64,000 nt of DNA from Papiliotrema nemorosa (taxonomy: Eukaryota; Basidiomycota; Tremellomycetes; Tremellales; Rhynchogastremaceae): contig JASKOT010000005.1 of the NCBI GenBank assembly GCA_032158125.1, positions 434,001 through 498,000 on the forward strand, read 5' to 3'. Under the pieces are notes generated by a model. The model made no database searches, was not told where the DNA came from, and was given only the letters and a program-made list of their open reading frames with translations. Positions 11,375 through 22,989 of this stretch are shown here, piece after piece. The number at the start of each line of letters is the position of its first letter. Within the stretch, counting starts at the first letter, position 1. A program made the position numbers and the translations under genes.

Positions 11375-13022
11375 ATGATGAGTACTGAGAGTAGATGTAA
11401 CGGTGAATTTGTCCAGATCAGCTCGCCTCCTGGTGATCTGGTCTCCGACCTCAAGCGATACCTGTACGATCAGGGTATCAACCCACATGGCTCGTCCCAT
11501 TATATAATGTGGAATGGCCATGTCCTGCTCGACAGCCGTCGGCTCGAGCGTTTCCGCGAGTCGCCGTGGCGGTGAAGTTGACTGGTTAGTGACATCTCCC
11601 TCTCTACAACTCAGATGTCGGATAAGATTGCGAGGTGGAGGAGGGTCCCACGACAGTGAGTCGTTTACGAGAGCGGCATTGATGATGCAGTCCTCGACCT
11701 CTGGAGAAAGGGTGTGTATGACCTAGACGAGGTAACCGACATTTTCGAGTACAACAGGTGGGAGATACCCGCTGAACTCTCCAATGCCCAAAACGCGCCT
11801 ATTCCCCCCTCTTCCCCTGCTCGAGACGACAAGCTCGACCATCTGCTAGACGATGAGCTCGCCGTTCTTGAGGCCGAGGTCTCGGAATTTGTCGATCTCA
11901 TCGATTTAGACGGCGAATTCGTCGCGAATGCCAAGTCGATGACCGGAGAGCAACTGGTCGAGGCCTACAAGAAGGCCATCCAATCGACGGTGGATGGGTC
12001 GCTGGTGGACAGGTGGGTGGAGGAAGTTCGGGGTCGGGAATCGACCGAGGAAGCGTTGGAGGCAGAGCAGGCGGAATGGGACGTGATTGAGGGAGAAGCT
12101 AGAGGGTTATACGAGGCCTTGGGAGAAGAGTTTCCGGGGGTCATCAGGTACGTCAGTAAACGTCGGTGTGGCTGACGATAGGCCGAATGGAGCCAAGGAT
12201 GCACCCACGGGCATGATGGCCTATTGGGCTCCGTACCACAAGGGCGAACAGGTCCTGTTTGGACCGAATTATACCATGCGTCGGTATATCACCAAGGGCT
12301 TCGACGGTGGCGCAAGTCAACTTGCGACAGATTGGGTTCCGGTAAAGCTTCGAATGACTCAACACCGAGCTCTGCCCAGTCCCGATGACGCATCGGAGGC
12401 TAAGCTCGCCGAAGCGATCCATTGCTTCTCGGACAACGACACGCCAAAGACCCTGGATGCTCGACGTAAGATCGTTGACTTGGGTTCTCGTAACCAAGAC
12501 CGCGCTGTCGATGTTGCCGCCACCATCCCCTCCTTCCGCTTCACACTCGGCGTTTCCGTTAAGAAGCACGTCTTTGCTCGACTCTCAGCAACGGTAAAAC
12601 GTGACCCCTCGCTGCGACTCGTCTCCAAGCCGATAACTATCTCCATCTCCCCTCTCCCCCACCTCGGCGTTCCCGTCGGCACCAAACAGTCTTTTGAGAC
12701 TCAGACGGTCATCAAAGTCGACAAAGAAGGTCAGCCTGTCAAAATCCTCGGTGTTTTCTTCGCCTCACCCCACGCCTCGATCGCCGGATACGCCAGATAC
12801 CACCGCACCGCCAACTTGTTCGGTCAAGGTCAGGTCCTCGACGCAATTGCCAACATGGCGGTCGTCTTGAGCGGCAAATCGGTACCGGAGGATCAAGTTT
12901 CCGTCTTTGGGCAGGCCTATTGGCCTATGTGTAGAAGCGATCCGAGGACTATCAAGAAAGACTTGGTATTTCTCGCTCATCAGCAGGATCAGTCGAGAGG
13001 GGCATTTGTGGTAAGGCATTAG
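11375..13022 (+). CDS. ubiquitin-like domain fusion protein, unrecognised family
   Basis: Four exons (11375-11571, 11615-11655, 11691-12147, 12182-13022) join in frame to 511 residues. Residues about 10-74 fit the ubiquitin fold: a strand EFVQIS, a helix DLVSDLKRYLYDQGI, a strand HYIMWNGHVLLDSRRL and an end strand CRIRLRGGGG. The Gly pair falls almost where ubiquitin's does, and the chain continues, as in processed ubiquitin fusions. Residues about 80-230 are helical and acidic (LDHLLDDELAVLEAEVSEFVDLIDLDGEF). Residues about 232-511 look like a mixed globular domain (MMAYWAPYHKGEQVLFGPNY, PSFRFTLGVSV, ISISPLPHLGVPVG). The first in-frame ATG was chosen. An exon containing ATG 11335 would need a different first splice. 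The stop codon TAG is the first element of the right inverted-repeat arm. A decayed paralog lies at 7117-8097. Function unknown. Confidence 0.7.
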
Positions 13023-13300
13023 ACTATGAAGAAAGCCTTCAGAGGGTGGACGCCTTTGCATTTTGTGTGTAGTACGTTGATGGCTGAGTTGTCATGGATA
13101 CCCCCCTATCAAAAAAAGGGCTTCTTTAGCTCAGTGGTAGAGCGCGTCACTAGTAATTACGTAATCGTTTGGTTGCAATGACGAGGTCAGTCGTTCAAGT
13201 CGGCTAAGAAGCAGTTTATATTTTGCTTTTTGCTGAATATCTTTTCATCTCAGCTCTCATTCCGGTTCCGTTGCTCTTGCATCGCCCGTCGACTTGATCA
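13020..13300. repeat. right arm of the 281-bp near-perfect inverted repeat
   Basis: This is the reverse complement of 8989-9270. It starts with the TAG of the ubiquitin-like gene, then its 3' flank, then tRNA-Thr, and ends at TTGATCA. The arms are separated by about 3.75 kb. I found no convincing target-site duplication outside them. Confidence 0.9.
13120..13212 (+). tRNA. tRNA-Thr (anticodon AGT), right copy
   Basis: All cloverleaf arms pair. Acceptor 13120-13126 pairs with 13206-13212, and the anticodon stem is 13145-13149 with 13179-13183. The anticodon AGT is at 13152-13154 and a 22-nt intron at 13156-13177. The A-box reads TAGCTCAGTGG. The T-loop is TTCAAGT with one G-T pair in the stem, so the B-box is a little weak. 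A TTTT terminator begins at 13221. Confidence 0.9.
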
Positions 13301-13483
13301 CGAGCCTAGCCGTGCTACTTTTTTGCTGCTAGTTGTGCTCTGTTTAGTAGCGGTGAACAGGTGGTTTTGTTAACAAGTCAAGATCCGTGTCAGACACAAG
13401 ATTTTGTCTAAATCGGACATCGCCGAACTGGCGATATCCTCAACTCGGAATCGTCGTCTTGGTCACAGCGATCGCGCGAAACC

Positions 13484-15067
13484 ATGCGTTCTCGACACCT
13501 ACGAGGGAGTAGTATCCCCTGGGCGGGCACACAGGCTCGTCGACTACTCTCCAGCCAAGCTGTTCAATCTCAACAGCAGGTCTCCCGATCATTTCGCCCG
13601 ACACCACTCTCCCCTAATCTCCAATCCGATTTCTCCAATGCCGTACACCAAGTCGGTACAGGCGCCCGCCGAGCTGTCAAATATGTTTTCATCGGGGCAT
13701 TCACGATACTAGGCACAGGACTGGTCGCCTTGGAAGGATTACATCAATGGATCGAACATGGTCCAATGTCTGTCCCCTCTCGTGGTGACGACGAGTACGG
13801 ATGGGAGGATGAGATTCAAGGATGGACTGGTGGACCTAAAGGCGGGACTGATCCGAGGTTGGGTGTTCGAGGACGACACTTGGTCCGGGCGGCATGGATG
13901 TATCAGACATGGGGAGCTGGACCCAACTTTTCGGCGATCCGAGGGCAAGGGTTATTCGAGTCGGATTACAACCATTACGAAGCGATACGCGGGATGATTG
14001 GGGCTGAAGCGACTGAAAGGCCTGATGAAGGGTTTGAAATGGCCAAGAGGTATTTGGACGCTGCATTGGACATTGTCAAGGCCAAGGGATTGGTATTCCC
14101 GCCAATGTTGTCTGTGCTACGTCCTGCCGGGCCTCCGAGCAATGTTTCGACGACCCAGGGCGACCCGATGGTGGTGGATCTGCTCCTGCTCAAGGCGGGG
14201 ACACTGGAGAGGATAGGCACAAGAGAGGGCACGGCAGAGGCAAAGGACATTTACGAGAGGGTGGTCTCTGCGATACATTCAGACTCGAAGGGAAAGCAAG
14301 AGGCGAGGATCATGCGCTTGGCTCAAAAGATGGGAACACTCGGTGCGAGGTTGGGCGATCAAAAGGAGGCTCTGGCGTGGTGGACGTGGGGTCTGAGGCG
14401 TGTGGGCGTGGATCTGCCCGAGGAGAAGAAGGAACATTGGTTCAAGTCGGACAAGCCGATGGATCTCCCGGCAATGCCCGCGTCGACACTGCGAGCCACA
14501 ATATCCCTCCTCACCACTGCCTCCACCCACTTTGCCTCGACATCACAAATCGCTCGAGCCAACGCCATTCAGGCGACCGCGCTGTCCCTTCTCCCCGCAC
14601 CGCGTCCCATCCCGCAACCCGACTCTTCGACGGCGGGAGCTACCCTGCACCACACTTGGATCGAACAACGATCTTCCCTCTTGACACTCCATCTCGCCTC
14701 CACCGCCTATGCCCTGGGTCGACCAGCTCTCAACCTCGCGGGCATCGCTGCTGACCGCGCTGATCACGTCTTGGAGGCGATCAACCCTGTCCCAATGGCC
14801 TATACACGAGCCTTGGCGCCGATAGCACAGAACCTCCGCCTAGACTCCATATCCACCGCCGCCGAGGCATCCTACACCCGAGGTCTCCTTCTTGAACGAC
14901 AGCCCAATCCACCTCTCCAAACCATTGCCGAGCTGTACGACCGAGCAATCACTCTCAACACAGACGAGTCGGGCGAGGGCGAGGGCGAGGTGCAAAAGTA
15001 TCACACGAGTATGGCTAGGGTCAGACAAAAGCTAGGTCAGCCTGTAGAGAATAGTGCTCCATCATGA
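13484..15067 (+). CDS. mitochondrial membrane TPR-like protein, Mgr3-like
   Basis: A single exon of 527 residues with ATG in the context ACCATG. The N-terminus is rich in Arg/Ser/Gln without acidic residues, as in mitochondrial presequences. One membrane span follows at about residues 66-86 (VKYVFIGAFTILGTGLVALE). The rest is helical, with repeat-like blocks (YLDAALDIVKAKGL, AKDIYERVVSAI, LAQKMGTLGARLGDQKEALAWW, ASYTRGLLLE...AELYDRAITL) that resemble TPR pairs. This plan matches fungal Mgr3, an adaptor of the i-AAA protease that faces the intermembrane space. The assignment rests on architecture, so the exact ortholog is uncertain. Confidence 0.75.
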   Translation: MRSRHLRGSSIPWAGTQARRLLSSQAVQSQQQVSRSFRPTPLSPNLQSDFSNAVHQVGTGARRAVKYVFIGAFTILGTGLVALEGLHQWIEHGPMSVPSRGDDEYGWEDEIQGWTGGPKGGTDPRLGVRGRHLVRAAWMYQTWGAGPNFSAIRGQGLFESDYNHYEAIRGMIGAEATERPDEGFEMAKRYLDAALDIVKAKGLVFPPMLSVLRPAGPPSNVSTTQGDPMVVDLLLLKAGTLERIGTREGTAEAKDIYERVVSAIHSDSKGKQEARIMRLAQKMGTLGARLGDQKEALAWWTWGLRRVGVDLPEEKKEHWFKSDKPMDLPAMPASTLRATISLLTTASTHFASTSQIARANAIQATALSLLPAPRPIPQPDSSTAGATLHHTWIEQRSSLLTLHLASTAYALGRPALNLAGIAADRADHVLEAINPVPMAYTRALAPIAQNLRLDSISTAAEASYTRGLLLERQPNPPLQTIAELYDRAITLNTDESGEGEGEVQKYHTSMARVRQKLGQPVENSAPS

Positions 15068-15099
15068 TGTATCGCCTTCATCCCAGTGTACAAACGTGT

Positions 15100-15447
15100 C
15101 TATGCGGACGCCTTTGCCTTTCGTGCCTCGGCAACAGCCTTTTGAGTACCGAGTTGAGCCCATCGCTGGTTTCGTCGGAACTAGGGTTAGTAGGTATCCG
15201 GTGGATCTGCGAACCTTGGGGTCGACACCTTTCATCGAGGCATCTGAAGGTCAGCACAATCGAGACTCTGGTTGGTAAACTTGCACTTGTTCGACTTGAT
15301 CTTGGTGATACCGTTCTTGTGGGCTAAATGTCAGATCCGACTCTTTCTTCGACCCGCTCACCCTTCTTGTTTTGGTTGTGGCTACCCGTCAGCGCGATTT
15401 TTGGCACAATTTGATACTCACGCGGTGTGGTTCTTTGATTTGGCCAT
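15100..15447 (-). CDS. RPL29: 60S ribosomal protein eL29
   Basis: Five small exons (15447-15422, 15381-15362, 15323-15285, 15243-15215, 15180-15100) give 64 residues. The family pattern is unmistakable: MAKSKNHTAHNQNKKAHKNG, then KGVDPKFRRNQRWA. Intron 3 (15284-15244) must start with GCAAGT, a GC-AG intron, because only that donor restores the SNKYASMKGVDPK reading. Intron 4 has a perfect CTAAC branch. The gene is tail-to-tail with the TPR gene, 32 bp apart, and its leader is pyrimidine-rich, as is usual for ribosomal proteins. Confidence 0.93.
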
Positions 15448-15990
15448 TTTGAAAGGTGGTTAGGTGTTCTTCCAGTCGATGCAGAGAAGCCGTTCAACGT
15501 CGAAAGACTGCTGCACAACGGGCGAGGGGTGAGCGGACATCGCCGTCGGAAGCTGGTCGCAGAATGGGTGGCGAGGATTTGATGCAGTTTCGCCGAGAAA
15601 TCGCCGTGACGTCCACCTCTGTGGCGGTTTCATCTAAAGTTGCCTGGTCGCGCTGCATACACGACTGGGACTGGGAGGATGCAGGAGTGGTCGCTCTTCG
15701 ACTACCGCGCCGGTAGTTGGAGCGTGCTCTTTACTTCCAAAGCACAAATGATCCCACTCATCGCCCTGATGGTGACAAGAGCTTTTGCTACCTTGCTGAT
15801 CAGCCTCATCTGTCTCAGCGTACCATCATATGAAAGCGTTGCTGCAAAACTGCGTTCAATGGGCGGTCAAGAGGGTCCCTCTCAAAGATCTAATGCATGG
15901 TTGGACAGATCCAGTTCATATTGACATGACGCGCCCAAACAGTGTGTAACCAGGCGAGACTTACACGACCGCCACGCACTGGAAACTCCT
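15448..15990. other. intergenic
   Basis: RPL29 promoter and flank of the unresolved minus-strand gene. A plus-strand frame at 15640-15924 has a hydrophobic stretch, but no start context or homology supports it. Confidence 0.35.
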
Positions 15991-17416
15991 TCACCCCCGC
16001 TCGGTGACCGTGACTATGGACAAGTCCACGGGTTTGTCAGCGTGAGCAGACTTGTCCGATCCTACTGACACAACTTGCATACCCAATGAACGGGTTGGCC
16101 ACCGTGCAGCGGTCCCGTCAACAAGTTGGACACTTTGCGCAGGATCGCCGAACCCCTTGATCCAGCCGATGATTTCAGACCTAGTCTGTTCCTCAACGCG
16201 ACCCACATCTCTCACGGTGTCAAATGTATCCCTAATTACACTCATCTGGAATTGCTGAACCCGTGGCTCCCAGTCTTCTGACGCTTGCAGCTACCAGCTG
16301 CATGGAAAAATTCTAGTAACCTTGAAGGGATCTAGCGTTCGACACGAGATGTCGAGCAAGAGGACCTCCTTGCCATCGTTCCTCGTACTTGTAGGCATAG
16401 ACTGCAACCCAAATGCATTGAACACGCCAGTAGAGTCAGTTTGCAGCTGTCGACCGAGTAGGGAGTGGGTCGCTTGCAACGCCAACGCCAGGGATTTGTT
16501 AATCGTCTCCAGCGGACCTACAGTGAGCTCTGATCCTGACGCTAACTGGCTCCTGACATCTACCTCGTCGAAAAGATGTGTCACATCCTGGACCAGCACA
16601 AGAGAAACCTCCTCGTCGCTCGTTCCTCCTGGCCCTTGATGTAGCAGCGGGCAGACTCAGGCCCAATCGAAACACCGACACGCCTCGTTATGGTGTACGA
16701 AGGTCCCGGTTCATCTAGCTTGCTCATTCCTGACAAAACTTTACGAGCAATCGAGAGGCTCATCCTGTACCTCTCCTGTCATCGACCGGGCTGTTGGAGA
16801 GCGAGGTTCCACGCGCAGGACGACCTTTGGGCGGTACTCCCACAAGTCAAAGGGGATGCGGTGGTCAACTTTGGCAGGTAGAGTCTTGCTGTCCTTGTTT
16901 AATTTTCAGTGGCTCGTTCATAAAAGACGTCCTCCTTAACCACTCTAAGATCCCGTCTCGAGGTCAAACGACTAGCTCTGATCTACCAGACGATCGACCC
17001 GTCTTGCAAACGGTGGAGCGCAGTCTGTAGCTGTTCGAGCCAGCTGTTTCGGTTACATATCCAATCCAGGTGCAAGGTCAGGTTTGCTAGGGTGGAATGT
17101 GTGGTCAGTTGAAATTCTGTAAGACGGCATGGTGTAGTAGCTGTCGCAATAAGGAGGACGCAATCACAGCCATTATGAGCCTTCTTCCACATGGCGAACA
17201 TCTGCTGATAGGGTCAAAAGATGTTTCCTTCTCTTGACACGGCATGACACGCAACATACCGATCCCTTGCATGAAGATGATCGGATGAGCCCCTTTTGCT
17301 TTGTGTTTTTCGCTTTCGCGTTCAGCTCGCCATTGAAGAATCTTGATGTACGTCACACCAATCCCTGCAAGAGCCTCTACGCGCGCGAGGCTCCTGAGAT
17401 GTGAGGTGCTTATCAA
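15991..17416 (-). CDS. unresolved multi-exon gene or gene relic
   Basis: Several minus-strand blocks read like protein and can be chained. They are 17416-17245 (AHPIIFMQGIG), 17200-16990 (MFAMWKKAHNGCDCVLLIA...WLEQLQTALHRLQDG), about 16830-16690 (YRMSLSIARKVLSGMSKLDEPGPSYTITRR with preceding LWEYRPKVVLRVEPRSP in another frame), 16640-16345 (DEEVSLVLVQDVTHLFDEVDVRSQ...LLLDISCRTLDPFK) and 16286-15991 (MSVIRDTFDTVRDVGRVEEQTRSEIIGWIKGF). The last junction keeps frame across a 30-nt intron. Others need weak donors, and between 16990 and 16830 I find no clean path. It may be a real gene with unusual introns or a decaying copy. No family is recognised. Confidence 0.3.
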
Positions 17417-17655
17417 AGACGTAGGAAGATGAGCGATGCAGGGTCTGTAGCATCAGCGACATGTACCGAGCCCCATCTCGGTGAGCCGTTTTGATCCAGA
17501 TGCATTTGACTTTAGCTCGTCGCGTCGTGATCTAGACAGACTGTATCTTTCTTCCTGTTTACCCTGATTTAGGCAGAGGTGACAAACTGCTCTCCCTTTT
17601 TGATGTTCTTGGGCAACCTTTCCATCAGCAGTCATTCTTACACAAGGCGATCGAC

Positions 17656-18816
17656 TCACTCGGCCAAAGCAGCCTTGAGGAGCTCTTGCTCCTCGGCAGA
17701 GAGCTCGCCAAGAGGAAGAATCTTCTTGACACCCTCGGTTCCGAGCTCGACGTTCGAGGCAAAGTACTCGACACCCTCAGACTCGTACAAGGGCGACTTG
17801 ACGAAAGTGGGCTCAATGACACCGGATTCGCCGTTCAAGGCTCGGATGAGAGAGTTGGCGAATCGTGCACCGGCTACAAGTCAGCAGACTCTCGAGTCAA
17901 TACTCACCGTAACCCATCGAGAGGGTGGCAGATCCGGTACCAGCCTTGGCCTGGACGACCTCTGACGTTAGCGTGGCCGTGGTGTATCCACTCACCATCA
18001 CCACCAAATTGAATTCGGTGGACCAAAGCCTTGTACTGCTCGCCCGAGACATCCTTACCCTGAGGAGTCTGGCTGAGGATAGGGACAATGGTGACACCCG
18101 AGTGACCACCGACGACGGTGACGTTGACGTCCTTGGGGTCGGCGTTCTTGATCTCACCCAAGAATCGGGAGGCTCGGACGACATCGAGGGTGGTAACACC
18201 GAACAATCGCTTCTCGTCAAAGACACCGGCCTGCTTGAGAACCTCGGCGAAGATGGGGACGGTCGAGTTGACGGGGTTGGAGATGATGAGAACGTGGGCC
18301 TTGGGGGCGTGCTCGGCAACTGCCTTGGCGAGGTCCCGGACGATCGAGGCGTTGGTGTTCTACCATGAGCTGGGGGATTAGGTGCAACATACAAAGAGGT
18401 CATCTCGGCTAAACGTCAGCACTTGATTACGATCCAGACTGCAACTCACGTCATTCCGGGCTTTCGTGGGACACCGGCGGGGATGATGATCACCTCGGCA
18501 CCAGACAAGGCGCTCTTGATGCTGCCATGAGCTCCCTCCGTAGCCAATCAATCTGTACCCACTCGGCCTGCTCGAAACCCTTGACATCGGAAGCAGTGTT
18601 GACGTGAGAAATGTCAGCAGCGACACCTGGAGCACCTCGGATATCGTAGAGTCGGAGCGAGGTGATGAGAGGGTCGGCTTTGAGGAGCAAAGACATGGGC
18701 TGTCCAATACCTCCAGCAGCACCGAGAACGGCGACGGCTCGGTTGGATCGGGCCGAGGTGGAGAAGCCTCGTTGGGCCAGGGTAGAGGTGGATCGGGCGA
18801 TAGATCGAGCGAACAT
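17656..18816 (-). CDS. MDH1: mitochondrial malate dehydrogenase
   Basis: Six exons (18816-18563, 18521-18450, 18408-18393, 18359-17996, 17961-17908, 17873-17656) give 325 residues. The enzyme interconverts malate and oxaloacetate with NAD in the TCA cycle. A presequence ([20 protein letters not shown]) precedes the NAD-binding GAAGGIGQP. The substrate-binding loop [13 protein letters not shown] carries the Arg and Asp. The catalytic His sits in [12 protein letters not shown]. The end is [20 protein letters not shown], typical of the mitochondrial isoform. Exon 3 is only 16 nt and encodes part of the substrate loop, so its inclusion is essential. Confidence 0.95.
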
Positions 18817-19113
18817 TTTGGGTATTGCCAGGAAGGTGTTGGGACGAGAGAGATGAGGATCGATGGAAGATGTTGCCAGGTGGGGGGATGGGGTAGTCGG
18901 AATAAAGTGGGCTGGGTGGGAGAGCCGGCTTCTCCATCGGCCGGGAACAAAACACCGCAAAGTGGCACATGCACCAGATCTATGCAGGTCTAGCCCCATC
19001 TTGCAAATGATACATGCTCGGGGCGAGGTATCCCGCACTGGAGAGCAAATGCATGATCACGAGGTTTCGACGGATGACACTAAGATTTACAACGAATGCG
19101 AGTAGGACCTTGG

Positions 19114-20187
19114 TCACATCACCAGCTCCATGGCCCTTCCAGCCGAACCCGCAACGCCCCACCCTGCGAGGACGATTGCCGTCGTCTCCCAGGGCTTGGT
19201 GGGGAGCAAGACTCTCAGACCAAAGCCTGCACTCATTCCGCCTAGCAGTCTGGTGCCTGCCCAGACACGATCAACATTGTCCCATAGTGATGCGAGCTCG
19301 AGCAGAATCTGCTGTAGTGCTGGGAATTCGTCGAGGTCTACAGGCAGGATGTTGGGGAGCGCTGTCGGTTGCACCGGGGTCATACCGGTAGAGGGTGGAA
19401 TGTACCAGATGGAAAGAAAGAGCTGGAGCACCAGCGGAAGCAGAGAGGTATATAACAGGGTCAATGGTACCAGTGAGGGCCTGAAGGACTGATGAGCGGT
19501 CTACACGAATTGAGCCTGGTGAACTCACATAAAGTCGCGCTGCCTCCCATCGTTTGGATTCTTTGGAGGAGACGGCGTTCGCGCATCAAACGGATACCAA
19601 TTTCTCCAGCGCAGTAGAGCAAGGGTAAGAAGCAGTGTCGTAGCATGCTGCGAGACCGTCTCGACGATGACAGAGCCCGTCACATGCGAGATGACGTGCC
19701 ACGTCGACGTTTGCAGATGAGTGAGCCTCACTGCCGTTTCGGCTAGTATGACCGTTCCGAACAGTTTGAACAGATCTGCATGGATTCTGCGATGTCGACC
19801 GTCATCGACCACTGATACTTGACCAGAAGTCGCGTCAAGAGGTGGCGTGTCCCGGTTGAAGAGGAGGTGTAGGAAGACTCTCGGCTTGAGCAAGATCAAG
19901 TCGAGGAGCAGGATAAGCGGATCATGCTCGATCAAGGGGTCGAGGAACTGGTCGCACTGCGGCTGTGAGTCAGCATGGCACTTTGGTAGCTGTTCTCGAC
20001 GTACGCAGACGTCCAGACGGATGTTTGACTTTGTTCTGTAGGTTGTGTAGAGATGATCTGCTGGATAGGCGCAGTGTACGCAGAGGGGCATGCTTGACAG
20101 GACATGAGATGAATGATCTCCCGAGGCGGAATGACGCGACGACGCGTTTGATTTTGCTGATCCGAGTGGTTGACTCATCCCTCTCAT
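19114..20187 (-). CDS. ARV1: Arv1, ER lipid-homeostasis membrane protein
   Basis: Exons 20187-20005, 19962-19529 and 19480-19114 give 327 residues. Arv1 is an ER membrane protein needed for sterol distribution and GPI-anchor assembly. The N-terminal zinc-like motif is C-x2-C...C-x2-C (CVHCAYPADHLYTTY, then DVCPQCDQFLDP). The Arv1 core DPLILLLDLILLKPRVFLHLLFN follows, and several membrane spans come after it. The second junction works only with the acceptor TTCAG at 19481, giving DFMPSLVPLTLLY. Two ATGs lie nine bases apart at the start, and I chose the first. Confidence 0.9.
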
Positions 20188-20306
20188 TTTGTGGAACCTA
20201 CATCGACGACTAGCACTCTTCGTTCGACACTTGATTCTTTGTCAGAGACTACCCAGGCAATACTCTAGCCCTCCACTGCTCAACGACGACACGATATCGA
20301 TACATC

Positions 20307-22139
<1,833 letters not shown>

Positions 22140-22335
22140 GGTGGACGGAGCGTCCCTTGTGCCCCATGGACATGTTGACCCATCGCATGTATCCCGTAGC
22201 CATATAATGTGTATGTCGTACAGTTGCCTCAAGTCGCGACATATTCGCGCGACCAGAACCCGATACGAAAAACGATCCCGATGCGAATCACATTATAGGT
22301 CGTGCATGCAAGTCATGTCGGGTGATGTAGCGAGT

Positions 22336-22989
22336 CTACAGTCGTTCCGTCTTCTCCACGATCTCTTCCACCGCCTCGGCCTCGTCCTTGCTCACATCGT
22401 CTCCGGCTTCCATTTGAACATCCTCTTCTCCTTCTCCCTCTTTGACAAGCTCCTCATCGTCACCCTCAATCTTCCACAGGTACCCCTCGATCCATCCCGA
22501 GACCTCTTCTTTTCCTTCGCCAGCAAAGATCGATTCTGCGAAAGCATCACGTCCCGCTCGATTCGTTTGCTGATTGTGAGCAAAGCCCACAATACATGGG
22601 ATGTCTCACCTTGAGAAGCTGTATGCCCCCGCCCTGTTCCTCGGGAAGCTCGACCAAGGCCTTGACGCAATTTACATGGTTGTTCAAGATTGCCCAATGT
22701 ATAGCCGGACTGCCATTCTCATTTGTCGCACTGAGAATCTCCTTGGTCAGGTGAGGGAGTATATAGCTGATGACATCTATTCTGTCAGCAGTGCGTACCA
22801 TGCACAGAGGGTCGACGCACCGACATGTCCGTTTCCGCAACACATATGAAGGACTGTGTTGCCTCTATCGTCTCTTGCGCTCGAAATCGGATCCCATCCA
22901 AACTCTTCCACAAAAGCCTTCACTTCGTCCAGCTCGCCGTACCGACATGAGAGTAGGACGTCCTCGATTTGTTCTGCTGTAGGTGACAT
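22336..22989 (-). CDS. YAR1: ankyrin-repeat protein, Yar1-like
   Basis: Exons 22989-22821, 22776-22610 and 22569-22336 give 189 residues, close to yeast Yar1 (a chaperone of ribosomal protein S3 in 40S assembly). Two ankyrin repeats are visible: DDRGNTVLHMCCGNGHVD and NENGSPAIHWAILNNHVNCVKAL. The N-terminal helix pair (IEDVLLSCRYGELDEVKAFVEE) and the RAGRDAFAESI segment fit Yar1. The tail is strongly acidic (EGEGEED...EEIVEKTE). The family assignment is good, and orthology is likely but not certain. Confidence 0.8.

Noticed and set aside
8989..13300. Classic DNA transposon with terminal inverted repeats
   Set aside because: No transposase, no target-site duplication, and the arms contain tRNA genes; duplication or conversion explains it as well.
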